From Glomus cerebriforme (Eukaryota > Glomeromycota > Glomeromycetes > Glomerales > Glomeraceae), in contig QKYT01000187.1 of NCBI GenBank assembly GCA_003550305.1, positions 98,658-162,657 on the forward strand: DNA of 64,000 nt. The letters run 5' to 3'. Under the pieces are notes generated by a model that saw nothing but the letters and a program-made list of their open reading frames with translations, searched no databases and had not been told where the DNA came from. Positions within the stretch are counted from its first letter, which is position 1; each line of letters begins with the position of its first letter. Of this stretch, positions 1 to 12,226 are shown one piece after another. Made by a program: the position numbers and the translations under genes.

Positions 1-25
1 AGAATTGAAATATTTTCAATTCATT

Positions 26-1622
26 TTATTCCACAGATTTCGATGATTTGATTTTATTGGCCCCACCGTAATGTAAAATAGCTTCATAACAAAAAAACAT
101 GATAATAGCATTTGGTACAACACGAATTAAATGAGCGGTCATACCACCATACATTGCTGCAATACCTTCTTCTTGAAGAATTGTCTTAATGCATTGTATA
201 AGTCCTTTATACTTAACTTCGCCATTTTCAGGAAGTTGGCGCATACGAGTTCTGACAACCTTTTGAATTCAAAATATATTAATAATTTAAATAAACTGAA
301 AGTTTATTTTGTTTTTAAAAATGTATAAACATACTTCATGAGGATAACTAATGCCAGCAGCAATAAGCTTTGAGAAAGCAGCAGCAGTTAACTTATCAGA
401 CCACTGCCATCTGTCACTAGATTGCATCAAATTTCCGGATGCAATTTGTTTTCTCTCTCGTTTTTCTGCAAATGCTAGTTTAAAATATTCATATGTTACC
501 CATTGTATAGTACTTTCAATAACACCTATATTATCATAAGAATATTCATTAGAATGAAAACTAGCCAAATGATAAGTTCAATAAATATTTATCTGTTAAT
601 TATACCTAAATATGATGCACTAAGTCCTTTATACAATGCTCGTATACCTTCTTCTTTAACCACTTTTCTAACACAATCTAAAGAATTCTTATATTTTATA
701 GGAACTTGTTTTTGATTATTTGATGATTGAAGTTGCATTCGAGTTTTCACAAGCCATATCGGATTTGTTGCAGTTGATGTGGTAATTCCTGTTTATAGAA
801 ATTTCTTAGAGAATATAAAAGGTTGAAATCTAAAGTGAATTTAAAATTAAAACAAACCTGCTATGAATGCAGCTGTCAAATGAATCAATGAAGTTTCTTG
901 ACCTCCATTCAATTCTGTCAAAATTCTCTTCCCATTACCATAAGTAAAGAAATTAATTGATCTAGAAATAAAACAAGGTACAATTTAATAATTTACTCGA
1001 TTTACAAAGGAAATCAAATTAATAATAAAATACCTAGATGGTACAACTCCAACCAAATTTGGACCTAACCCTTTAAATAATGCTTTCCACCCTTCATTAT
1101 GATACACATTTCTAAAAAAAATAAATTGTAAATCAATATAATAGATTTCTAAAAATGAAAAATAAATTGTTAAAAACGGTTCATACGATAAAATTTTGCC
1201 TGTTTGTATAAAATGTCCTAAGATTGGAATAGCTGTTCCACCAGAGTTTGGCATTACTCTCATTCTTTGTAGATAATACGTTGACTAATTACAAAACAGA
1301 CCTTTTTAAATAATTTAACTAATTTCAGCAGGTTGAATAAAAAATTATATGAAATACTTGTAAACGTGTTTTAACAACATCCAATGGTGAAGTTACGGTT
1401 GCTCCAACCATGCCTCCAACACTTAAGTTTGAAAATTCAAAAATGAGAAAATGTTATTAAAGTTGCTTTTCAATTAACATAGAGCACTAACCCTCCGGCC
1501 ACGAAATGTAGCCATGCCTTATTTGTTTCTTGCCTTTGCGTAGAAGTTGGTGAGCGTGATATAACAGAAGTTTGTGTGGAAAAGTTCAAAGGTTTTTGAT
1601 TATTTGCTGTTGTTGCAGCCAT
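26..1622 (-). CDS. RIM2: Mitochondrial carrier, Rim2/SLC25A33-36-like pyrimidine nucleotide transporter
   Basis: This is a multi-exon gene read on the minus strand from ATG 1622-1620 to TAA 28-26. Spliced pieces give the three tandem halves of a mitochondrial carrier: first signature [11 protein letters not shown] near 1350-1400, second [14 protein letters not shown] near 730-770, and third SYPHEVVRTRMR split by an intron at about 250-330. The C-terminal [14 protein letters not shown] resembles the yeast Rim2 ending. Family knowledge: Rim2-type carriers exchange pyrimidine (deoxy)nucleotides across the inner mitochondrial membrane and support mtDNA maintenance. The N-terminus ([14 protein letters not shown]) is short and polar. 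The gene is divergent from NAC alpha across a 288-bp spacer. The substrate is inferred from overall resemblance; a related carrier of the same subfamily is possible. Confidence 0.85.
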
Positions 1623-1910
1623 TTCTATAATTTGGAGAACGATCAAAAGCTGATAAAATTGATACAATTCTCCAGATGGCAGATGCTAACTTACTTATTT
1701 TAGAAATTAAACTTGTTCAGCCAATCATATTCCAATTTATTTAAATTTAAATGATCATGTAATGATCGACAGATCTTCCAGATTATCAATCATCATCAAA
1801 GAGGACAAGAAAATTTGTGAAAAGCCACCTAAAATTTTTTTTTGACGGTATCAGATAGTAGCAATTCTAAAACGATACCGTTGGTGTAGAAGGTTCACCT
1901 TTGTAACATA
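1623..1910. promoter_or_regulatory. Divergent intergenic region between the Rim2-like and NAC alpha genes
   Basis: This 288-bp spacer lies between two divergently transcribed start codons, so it must hold both core promoters. It contains short T runs and no recognised operator. Promoter function is inferred from position only. Confidence 0.5.
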
Positions 1911-2875
1911 ATGGCTAGCGCAGAACAAAAAAATGATGCCAGCGAAAGAATCAAAATTGAGGAAATTGAAACTGAAACAAAAGAAGTTAAAATAGAGAGT
2001 TCTTCGGGTGAAGGTAGCAGTAAGATTATTGAAATTGAATCTACAGATAATAAAAAGACAACTACTGTTGTTGAATCGGAAGAAGATTCTGATGAAGATA
2101 TCCCAGAATTAGAAGAGGAAGGTATCGTTCCTCCTGGTATTGCACAAGCTGATATTAACAAAATTCAGAGTCGTGGAGAAAAAAAAGCTCGTAAGGCTAT
2201 GCAGAAATTAGGATTGAAAGTTGTACCAGGAATTAATCGCGTTACTATCCGGAGGCCAAAAAATGTATGTTTAAATTTAATGAACTTTTTGCATCATATG
2301 AAGATGGTTAATTAGTTTTGCGTGATTTTTCGGCAAAATTGTAAATATGAAATCAAATAATCTTAATTTTAGATCCTCCTTGTTGTTTCTAATCCTGATG
2401 TTTATAAATCTCCCAATTCTGACTGCTACATTGTGTTCGGTGAAGCTAAAGTTGAGGATCTTAACTCTCAGGCTCAAGCTAACGCTGCTCAGCAGTTCCA
2501 AGCTGTTGAGGCTGCGGCTACTTCTGCTGCTCAAGATGCCATTAAAGTAGATGAAGAAGCTGCTGAGGAAGAAGATGAGGAGGAAGATTTGACTGTGGAT
2601 GAATCTAACGTTGAGGCTAAGGACGTCGAATTGGTCATGCAACAAGCTGTACGTTATTGTCATAATTCACTCGTTTATTTTTAATGACACAAATTAAAAA
2701 CAATTTATATATTTTTTTCTAGAATGTGTCTCGTGCTAAAGCCATAAAAGCGTTGAAGAATCATAATAACGATATCGTTGATGCTATTATGGTAAGTTTT
2801 AAAATAAATATTTATTTAATTATTTATTTATACTAATCATCATTTTAAACAATGTAGTCTGTTCAGCTTCCATAA
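1911..2875 (+). CDS. EGD2: Nascent polypeptide-associated complex subunit alpha
   Basis: Four exons (1911-2264, 2373-2648, 2723-2791, 2858-2875) join in frame to 238 residues. An acidic N-terminus is followed by the NAC domain ([20 protein letters not shown], then an [13 protein letters not shown] strand) and a C-terminal UBA domain ([20 protein letters not shown]) ending SVQLP. This is the full domain set and usual length of NAC alpha. The protein forms a heterodimer with NAC beta at the ribosome exit tunnel and shields nascent chains. The tiny last exon encodes five residues plus the stop. All splice sites are GT-AG. Identification is secure. Confidence 0.95.
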
Positions 2876-3325
2876 AATTTATTCCTTCATGCAACATTTG
2901 CAATCACATATTTTCTTCGATGAAAAAAGCGAAGATTTATTATTTCTATTATTATTTTATGAAAACAAAAAATAGTTATTTTTTAAAAGGACTTTGTCAA
3001 ATAAATTTTTTTTTTTTTAATTTTGTGTAAACCACGTGAATTATCATGTAATATGTGTGTAACATGTAATATATCACTATGTTTAACAAACAAATAAAAT
3101 TAATACCTTTTAAATTAACGAATTTCTGATCTCTACAGTTTTCTTCTATTTGGCATTTAAAAACGTTGGGAAACCTACTGAAGATTATTTCAAATTTTAA
3201 ACGTCTTAATATAGGTTAAATAGAAATCATTAGAAAAGTCGATAAATTTAAACGGTAGATCACATTTCTGAGAACTTATATTTTTTTTAAACTTTAAATC
3301 TCCAGCTTACACTTGTTAGCTTTAA
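2876..3325. other. Intergenic, 3' flank of NAC alpha and 5' flank of the WDR20-like gene
   Basis: AT-rich DNA with no coding signal. A CACGTG hexamer at 3033-3038 lies about 290 bp upstream of the next start codon. AATAAA-like strings near 3090 could serve as NAC alpha poly(A) signals. Nothing else was recognised. Confidence 0.5.
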
Positions 3326-5606
3326 ATGGCAGCCACTTCGAACGAATGTAAAGGCTTTTTAGTTGTAGAAGGACAGTATACTCTAAGAGACGACATTATA
3401 CTAGATACTGGCGCACCAAACTTGACCGGTGGGACGTTAGTTTCTGTAGTTTCGGTTAAATATAAAGAATATCCAACTCAACCGATTTCGCCAAATGGAG
3501 AAAATACTGTTGCTGCAATTGATCGTATTGGTGTACAATTTGCTAATAGTCGGTCTCCTGTTACAGAAAACACACTAGTAGTTGATATGGACGATTCTTT
3601 AGATTTAGAAAAGTTACAGTCACATTCTGAACCTTTATCTCCGACTGTAGAGAATTTTGGGTTTACTTTCACAAATCAAATATCGCCGATTTTAAAATCT
3701 CCTTTGAATAGCAATGGATCAATTCCAACATCGATCGAGGGCAAAAAGGATGATGATACGTTTTCTTCATTTTTTAATCCTGTGAAGCGGAAAAAAGCAA
3801 GGAACAATATCACAAAGACAACATCGTCTTTTGTGGCAAAAATTATTCAGAATGATAATTTAACAAAAATATTGGCGAATCGACAGAATGAAGATACATA
3901 TTTATTTTTTAACTCGGGACGGACATTTTGTTGGACGGATTTGACTAAGCCAAAGGTATTATTAGATTGAAGTTGTGCGAAGTTGTATTTTATATAACAT
4001 TACACTTTTTTATTTTATCAGGATCCTTTGTCTCGGGTACTCTTTACCAAAGCACATCCAATATGCCATGACGTGAATCAGCTTACCCGCTCTTGTGACC
4101 ATTTGGATGTTATTATCGGGTTTTCATCTGGCGACATTATTTGGTTCGATCCCCTGTGTAATAAATATTATCGACTTAACAAGCAGGTATTTCCAATAAT
4201 TTAATAATTTAAATTTAAATTATAGTTATTGTTTAATTTCTAAGAATTTATATTCTCGTAGGGAGTAATAAATAATTCATCTGTTACTATGGTTAAATGG
4301 ATGCCAGGATCCGAAAATCTATTTATGGCGTCTTACTCAGATGGATCGATAATTAAGTATGATAAAGAAAAGGATGACCAATCATTTACGGCATCAACAG
4401 GAAATGACGAAGAAAGGTGGGTTAATTAATAGCTTTAAGTTAAATAAATATAGACAAATAATAATGTACCTTAATAGTAACGTCGCATGATATCTTATTA
4501 ATTTGAAGTAATAATAAAATCTTTTTGGATCGCATCTTAAAGATTCCGTGTGTCACGACCTTCTAAAAATGCTAAGCATAATCCAGTTTCACATTGGCAA
4601 GTTTCAAAGAAATCCGTGACAGGTAGAATTTCTTAAAATATATATATTGATTATTGTATGATATATAAAATTCACTTTTATTTTATATTATTTAGCATTT
4701 GCATTTTCACCTGATTGTCAACATGTTGCAATCGTGTCTGTGGATGGTTGTCTACGAATAATAGATTTTGTACAAGAAACGTATGTTATAAATCTTCGAG
4801 TTATATTAAAAATTAAAGTAATAGAAATTTAATACTTTGATATTTTATTTTGCAAATTTTAGACTATTTGATACATACAGTAGTTACTTTGGTGGACTCT
4901 TGTGTGTGTGTTGGAGTCCAGATGGTAGGTATGTATTGACAGGTGGTCAGGATGACCTTGTTACTATATGGGCTTTTCGGGAACAACGTATTGTAGCACG
5001 GTGTCAAGGACATCAATCCTGGGTAACCGGGGTGTCTTTTGACCCCTGGCGATGTGACGAACGTAATTATCGCTTTGGTTCAGTAGGCGAGGATACCAAA
5101 CTATTATTGTGGGATTTCAGTGTGAACGCGTTACACAAGCCTAAGAGCGTATGTTGATATTGTTTCCAAACATCTTTTATGTAATTTATGTCTTTTTCCT
5201 ATTTTTATTTTTATTTTTTTATTTGGTATATTCTATTTTTCTTTATGACATTTTTCTTACCTTGGTTTTGTATTTAGCCCGGTAGTCACCGTAGGGCTAG
5301 TTTAGCGTCGCAATCACATGCAACTACAGTCGCTTTAAGACGAAATATGGTTGAACATGAACTTGCAAAAAACACGATTCATCCATGTTTACCCCGATCA
5401 GAAGTGGCTATTTTACAACCAGTAATGGTGAGTTATAAAACTATACACCAATTAAATGATATTTAGTATATATCCTTATTGTTACAAATTAATTTTAGGC
5501 AAAGTCGATTGATTCTGATCCATTGTGTTCAATAACATTTCGTGAAGATTCTATCATAACGACTTGTCGAAAGGGGCATATTAAATTATGGATGAGACCT
5601 TCTTAA
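3326..5606 (+). CDS. WD40 protein of the WDR20/DMWD/CreC family (deubiquitinase cofactor)
   Basis: About eight exons from ATG 3326 to TAA 5604-5606 (first exon 3326-3955). After a roughly 210-residue low-complexity N-terminus come family-typical segments: [82 protein letters not shown], and a final [16 protein letters not shown] strand. The insert between the last blades (about 5280-5430) is also typical of the family. Relatives are Aspergillus CreC, partner of the CreB deubiquitinase in carbon catabolite repression, and animal WDR20, activator of USP12/USP46. A role as a USP-type deubiquitinase cofactor is inferred from family membership. Confidence 0.88.
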
Positions 5607-6229
5607 AAAATTTATCATACTAAGGTAAATAAAAATTGATATGATATCACTTGAAGTATATTGCAGTGATTGAATCTTCAAGGTGTGTTAATTATCTTTT
5701 TTTTACTTTACTTTCTATTACACTTATTTAATTTTAAAATTTTGTCTTTAGATATGATTATTATTTTGTTTATTTATTTATTTTTATTGGTTGTTAAATA
5801 GCTAATTTAAAAAGAAATTTTACAATTCTTATCTTGGTATTACCATGAGCTTCAAATTTAAAAACTATTCTCTTTTATTATAAAGCTAAATGCAAAATTC
5901 TTATTAAATTAATAAATATTAAGAACCTTAATTTCTTTTATCTAAAAAATGTTACGTGATTTTTAGAATTAAAACAAATATCATAGACTCGTCTCAATGA
6001 CATAAAATTTTTTAGGGATAAAAAGTTTTAAAAATTTAATAGAGATTCTGCACAATAACGTTTATGCCAGATTCAAATAAAAATCAACATATTAAAATCG
6101 ACTATTTATTATTAATAATTTAATGTTTAATAAATAATATTACAATATCTAAATAAATAATAATTCTATTTTGCATGAATTTATGCATAACGATGATAAA
6201 TTCCTAAATTAGCTTATATGAACTAAAAT
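5607..6229. other. Convergent intergenic region
   Basis: This 3'-to-3' spacer between the WDR20-like and RagC genes is AT-rich with many stops in all frames. I see no gene or repeat in it. Confidence 0.5.
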
Positions 6230-7974
6230 TTATCCCCCAACATTTTCTTCGCTAACTGAAAGTCTCATCCCTTCATGTCTAAACCTTTCAGCACTACGAC
6301 GTTTTAATTCAAACACATCTGCTATTGCTTGTTTAAAGCATTGAAAATTATAATCTATTAAACCATGTTTTTCGAAATTATCGGATCGAAGGAGACAAAC
6401 CAATGCAAGAAACCTGTTTACTCCCCTAAGACATAATACCATACCGTTATTTAACTTGATTAATGATGCTGCATCGTTTGCAGTATCAGTAGTTGTGCCA
6501 TAATTTCCTGTCTTTCCATTGGTTTCGACTTGTGTTTGATTATCTTCGTATATTTCGTCGCTGATGTGATGAAATGAAGTTGTACGACTATAAAAGAATT
6601 AACAATAAATGTCAGCATGAAAAAGATTCAAATTATGAAATTATACCTATTAATATTTTTTAACAAATAATATACCCATATATTTCAGAAATATCAATAA
6701 TGACGTCAATCATATCACTACAAATTTCATAGGTCTGCATATCAACAGGGGAACTGTCGGTAGCAATATAAATTTTCGAATTAACATCAAACAAAAATGC
6801 CTTCTCTATTCCAGAATTCTAAAATGTTTTAAGGACGTTAATCTCAATTTTTGGACTACATATATAATGGCAAACGCGTCACTTACCGAGCACAAAATAT
6901 TCAATAAGTTTTCCAAAGTTGGTAATTGAGGTATAAGTTTTTGAATCACTTTGCTGAATGCTTCAAAGATTGAATGGTCATAAATACTGGTTAAATAAAA
7001 CGATAAAGGGACATTCTCTAATCCAACATCTGCTAATTCATCTGTAGTTCGCTGTTGAATGTCACGTTGTGTATCAATTTTGTACTCATCAGACAAGGCA
7101 TCAACTTTATGTATAAACACTTCAAAAGTGAGATTTTTATTTCTTTCGTGAGCACGTAAAACAGTCTGATGTAATCTGTTAAGAGCCTCAATATAATCGT
7201 CCTAAAATATTTTAAGAAATTTTCGCTATTGTCACAGATGGAATTAGGTAGTTACACTTGGTAATAATTATAAATCAAAAAAATTTGAACTTACTTGTGC
7301 ATCAATTACAAAAATTAATGCCCCGTACTCTCCAAAAATGACATCCGAATCATAAGTGGCCGTATCAAAATAATCAATTTGTCCAGGAAAGTCCCAAACT
7401 TGAAAATCAATAAATGACCTATAATTTATAAGTAGATATTATTAAAATCCATCAATATCAAAAATAAAAAAATAATAATAAGTTCGGATAAGAATTATTA
7501 ATGCCGAATCCGAGAATAATTACGTGATGTTCTCTTTAATAATTTTACTGGTACTTTCAAGAAATAAGGTTTCATTAGCTGGCATTTTATGAAATACGAC
7601 TTTTTGAATACTGGATTTTCCACTCCTATGAAATTATTAAATTTTTAACGATATTGCTGACCCATTTTCAGTAAAAATAAATTTATTTTAGATCTTTTCT
7701 TACCCACCTCCTTAGACCCATAATCAATAATCGCGGTCGATGATCTTGAACAGGATCTTCAGACACATCATTGCTAAAATAATTTTTCTATTAAATTAAA
7801 AGCAAAGCAAATTGATAGATTATAAAATTTGAAAAATACAGTACCCAATAGGGCTTGTATGGAGGCTATATTCGTCTCCTTCGGAGTGCTAAAAGATATA
7901 AAAGTTAATTTTTGAAAAAAAAAGTAAAATCATAACAAAAGGTATGCTGGTTGAGACTTGAGACATACCGACAT
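6230..7974 (-). CDS. GTR2: Rag GTPase RagC/D, Gtr2 type
   Basis: Minus-strand gene from ATG 7974-7972 (first exon only Met-Ser, joined to [15 protein letters not shown]) to TAA 6232-6230. The P-loop is GLRRSGKSS, split by an intron near 7625-7710, and switch II is VWDFPGQ. The guanine-specificity motif is HKVD rather than NKxD, as in Rag GTPases. Strong RagC-like stretches follow ([43 protein letters not shown]) and then the roadblock C-terminal domain. RagC/Gtr2 pairs with RagA/Gtr1 on the vacuole or lysosome and relays amino-acid sufficiency to TORC1. No longer in-frame start was seen upstream. The gene is divergent from SMG9 with only 154 bp between start codons. Confidence 0.93.
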
Positions 7975-8128
7975 AGCAGAAAAACTTCGAGATCGATAAC
8001 GGAAAATTTTCCGATACAAATATATAAATTCCGAAATTTCTGATATCTACATTTATCACGTGATCAATCAAACGAGCTATAAAATTGCGAATATTAAACT
8101 TTATGGTCGCTTAATTTTCATTATTTCT
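7975..8128. promoter_or_regulatory. Compact bidirectional promoter with an E-box
   Basis: The 154 bp between the RagC/Gtr2 and SMG9 start codons must hold both promoters. A TCACGTGA palindrome (CACGTG at 8057-8062) sits near the middle. This is the site class bound by fungal Cbf1/Pho4-type bHLH proteins. Binding is inferred. Confidence 0.55.
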
Positions 8129-10199
8129 ATGGCGAAAGGAGGTAACAACCGCGATACAGAAGAGCACAATGAGGATGGCAGATCCGGAAGAGGTGCTCGA
8201 GATACAGGTGGCAATGGTCATTCCAAAGGAGGACGTAGAGAAGGTGGCGGTAGAGGAGAACGTACACGTGGAGAAGGAGGGGGGCGAAGACGCGATAGAA
8301 AGCTAAAGGTATTAAGCAAAAGATATCTTAAGAGTTTTATAGTTTGAATTTTGTTATTTTTATTCAAGTTTTTCGACACTTTTTTTTTTCTTGTTATTGC
8401 TAGGATCCGTCTTCAGGGTCTTTGACGACCCCTACACCAGACCACCTTCCCAAATCTTTTTATCAAACACCCGTAATTCTAGAACGTAGACCTCAAAATA
8501 CTGGTTCATCTCAAACGACCAGTTCCCCCCAAACTTCTACAACAAAATCATTATCAGAAACTTCTCCTCAAACTCGTTTTTCCAGCACGACACCAGTTCG
8601 GGAAGAAACATTCATTCGGGCAACCTCAGTCAATGTTCCACGTGCGGAAATTAAACCTATTAGTACGCGAGGAAAATCTCTTGAAAGACCATTTGTTAAA
8701 ATGGTTAATGAAAAAGGGATATTTAATAATGAATCTATCTTAAAGGTTGGTTGCTAAAAGTATGTAAGCATAATTTTCGAATGCAATTTATTCCGCTGTT
8801 CTAAGGACATATTAACTTGAAATTGACATTAATATAATTATATAGATCTTGAGTGATCTTCCTGGTCATTTTGTTGTAGGTGTATTTGGACCACAGGGAT
8901 CAGGAAAATCCACCGTTATTTCTACCTTATGTCAAGATCCGCAGAATGTATAGTTATTGCATAATAATTAATCATCTTTCGCTTTAGTATTTGAGCCTTT
9001 ATTAAATTTCTCGTAATATCAGGCATTTTCGAGTCAATCGATTGATGCCCTGAATTTTGCAAGTCATGAAACAATTGGAATCGACATTCATGTCACAGCT
9101 GAAAAAATTATTCTTTTAGATGCTCAGGTATTATATTTAATAATACCAAAATATCAATATTTTATGATACGAATTAATCTCTTTTTTACATAGCCAATTT
9201 CTAGTCTCTCAGTCTTAGAACATGCAATTAGAAATGATTATATTCCTGATAATATAACACCTGAGGTTTGGCTCGAATTACAGGTTAGTATTAATTTTAG
9301 AAAATATATTCTTTAAAAATATTTTTATTTATATTAATTATATTTAATATTATAGTCTCTACAACTTGCTTTATTTCTCTATTCTGTTTGTAATGTTGTT
9401 ATGGTTGTTACTGAAAGTATTGATTATACTACATGGGATTTTTTGAAAAAAGCTGAAATGTTGAAATATAGAATTCCAGAGTACCCAACAATACCATCAT
9501 TGACTTCGATTGATAATGGAATCGAATATTATCCTGATATCGGTGAGTTACCTCAATTCTAACTTGACCGTCTTAATCAAACATTGACATTTATTATCTT
9601 TTTTCATCAGTTTTGGTATGCAACAAAACGTCTCCTTCCGAATTTACAACAGTTAAATATGATCTCACGTGTGATATTTTGAATAAAATGTTTCAAGGAT
9701 CAAACTTAAAAATTTTTGGTAACTTATAATTACCTTTAAAATAATTTAAAAGTTTAGTAATTTAAATTCTTTCTAATATTTTAATATACAGGCACGGTTT
9801 CTCTGGCTAAAACTTTGACTATGTATAAACGTTCTTATGACCATCCAATGCCGAACTTATTTCTTTTACCTTTTGAAAGTCAACCTCTTCATCCTAAAGG
9901 AAAAGGAATAGGTTCTAACTATCCAAATGCGCCAGATACATTCTTAGTTTTTGCAGAATCAATGAGAAATCAGATATTTGAATTGCCAAAAAAAAGTGGC
10001 AAAAAGGGGCAAATTTCTGAAAAAGAATGGTAAAATTATTTTTTTTTATTTGGTTCGATTTAATAATGATATATAAAAAAATTTTTTTTTTTTTTTTTAC
10101 CATAGGTTTAAAAATGCTATCAAGGCTTGGGATTTAGTTCGTAAATCCGAATTCATCATAGATTACGTAAAGTTTTCGCATAAGTTGAGGGACATGTGA
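8129..10199 (+). CDS. SMG9: SMG9, nonsense-mediated mRNA decay factor
   Basis: Multi-exon gene from ATG 8129 to TGA 10197-10199. The N-terminus is rich in Gly, Arg and Glu, then Ser/Thr/Pro-rich (disordered, as in animal SMG9). A P-loop NTPase-like domain begins ILSDLPGHFVVGVFG with Walker A GPQGSGKST, and continues through HETIGIDIHVT, LLDAQPISSLSVLEHA, SLQLALFLYSVCNVVMVV and LVCNKTSP. The C-terminal segment ends VKFSHKLRDM. Family knowledge: SMG9 with SMG8 binds and restrains the PIKK kinase SMG1, which phosphorylates UPF1. An in-frame upstream ATG (8060) would add 23 residues, but the MAKGGNN start fits better. S. cerevisiae lacks SMG9, so retention suggests an SMG1-type pathway here. Confidence 0.92.
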
Positions 10200-12226
10200 T
10201 TATTGGATTTTCGCCACATATTGTGGATATTAAGACTTACAATAATTCAGATTGGGATTCGTTCTGACAGCGGAGAAGTAAATTTTATTAAATTCTTAAT
10301 TGATTTTAATAATTAAGAAATTGATATTAATATCACAAAATTCTTTAGAAATGCCAAAAACTCGAATTCTTTGGGAAAGAATATTCTGCTCTCAGAAGAT
10401 AAAAAATATCTTCCTGGTAACCTGAGTTCCAAAGAATTGTGATCTATAGGTTGTTAAGAAGCTATTTTTTTTCCTTCCATTGTTTATACTATAGAGAGAA
10501 AATAGTAGTTATGAACAATTTTTTTATAATTGTCAATGCTACAGATCTACTACATCAAAGAATTTCAATGGAAAATACAAATAAGGCATTTCTTATTCTG
10601 ACTAAATGTCATATATACAATATTGTTGCATTGCACATTCGTATCATCGTATGCTACGCAATAATACTTTTATTCTTAAACTAAATTCGATTTTCGATTT
10701 TTTTTTAAATAACTCATTTACTAACTATATATTAAATAAAATAGTTTATTTACAATTTAATAAAAATTTTTTAATAAAATAACGATAAATGCTTATTTAC
10801 GCAAAATTTTGGGTTTCGACTATATTAGAGAAGAATCAAAGTAATAAGAATCATATTCAGCGAAGCAGTCTTTCGGCATGTTGCATTCTATCGTATTCTA
10901 ATCATGTAATTCGATCTGCATTCTACACGAGGTTTACCAGTGGTGATATAGTGTAAAATTTAAGAATTGTGAACAATGTAAAGAAAGTTATAATTGGATT
11001 CTTTAAATATTTAATCATAAAAGATCGAACAGGAAGACGCTTGCGGTAAATATCTCAATAAAGTGTCGGTGTTTAAACCTTCGGCGAACGTTCATTTATA
11101 TTAATTATACATCTAAAAACCGATATTTAACGAATGCAAAACTTTTTGACGGCCATTCTTATCGTATACAATATAGATGCAAATTTTAATATATTTGGCT
11201 TATTTGTCTTCGAAGCTAATTTGAAGGATTATCCTGACATTGTAGCCAATTAATAAAAAAATCTTAGATGTTGAAAAAATTACCATGAGTTAAATCTTGG
11301 ATTTCCTTTACAGTAAACAATGTCCATGCAAATTATTAGGATTTTTTTAATTAATACTGAAATACTATTATGGTAGACGGAGAAAACCGTTTTTATAAAA
11401 CGTGTTGTTTGTAATAAAAAGGGAAAACTTCATAGTGATTAATAAAATGATCTCGTGCTATTTATGTTATTTTTTTCAAATACTAATCAATAAGCAGATG
11501 ATATTCTTTACAGTAATAAATCGCGTGGGTTAACTTTATATTATAATAATGGAATTTCGAAAATTTTATGGGTGATGACAATCACCACCTTTTTATCATA
11601 TACCCTATCGCTATTATATAATAATAATATTGCTTCCCCCTCAAAAAATGGGAGACGATGACAAACAAATCAAACCAAATTAAGAAAAAATTAACGTAAA
11701 AAAATTTATGCCAAAAAAAAAGTTGGATGCGGTCAGCGATAACGAAAAATCAATGTTATCTTACCAAAAACATTCAAAGAAAAAGAATATTTTCTCACAG
11801 GTAGTTAGTTTGCATATTTTCTTTTATTTGACACGTGGATATTTCGTCATCAAAACTGTAAATTTAATTTAAGAAAAAGGATTATAATTATTATGTGCAA
11901 TTCGGATTGTTGGGATACGTTAAACAAATTATCAATTTGGGTCAGCCTTTATTGTATTTTTTCACGTTTTAAATATTTTATCCTTATATACTATATATAT
12001 AATATTAGATTCCTTAATATTGAACTTAATACACAGATAATATTCATGGATAGAAAAAGATAATAATAATTTATTGTAATCTAGAACGAATTTAATTCAA
12101 AATCCGAATAAATAGTTAGTTACTATCACAAAATTTTTTTGCAAAAACTTATTATTTTGATATTAAATTATTAAATTTCCAAATCTAAGGACGTAATTAT
12201 TTACTACGCCACAAATTATATTAATA
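10200..12226. other. 2 kb intergenic region without a recognisable gene
   Basis: This lies between the 3' ends of SMG9 and the PolX gene. Both strands have frequent stops. One open stretch of about 80 codons (10439-10684) shows no family resemblance or conserved composition and is probably chance. No RNA gene or repeat was recognised. Confidence 0.5.

Noticed and set aside
8060..8128. Longer SMG9 start at 8060
   Set aside because: The added residues are hydrophobic and unlike the Gly/Arg-rich SMG9 N-terminus, and it would shrink the shared promoter to under 90 bp. The start at 8129 is preferred.
10439..10684. 81-codon open stretch after SMG9
   Set aside because: No family resemblance, biased composition, and no splice context. 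Likely chance.
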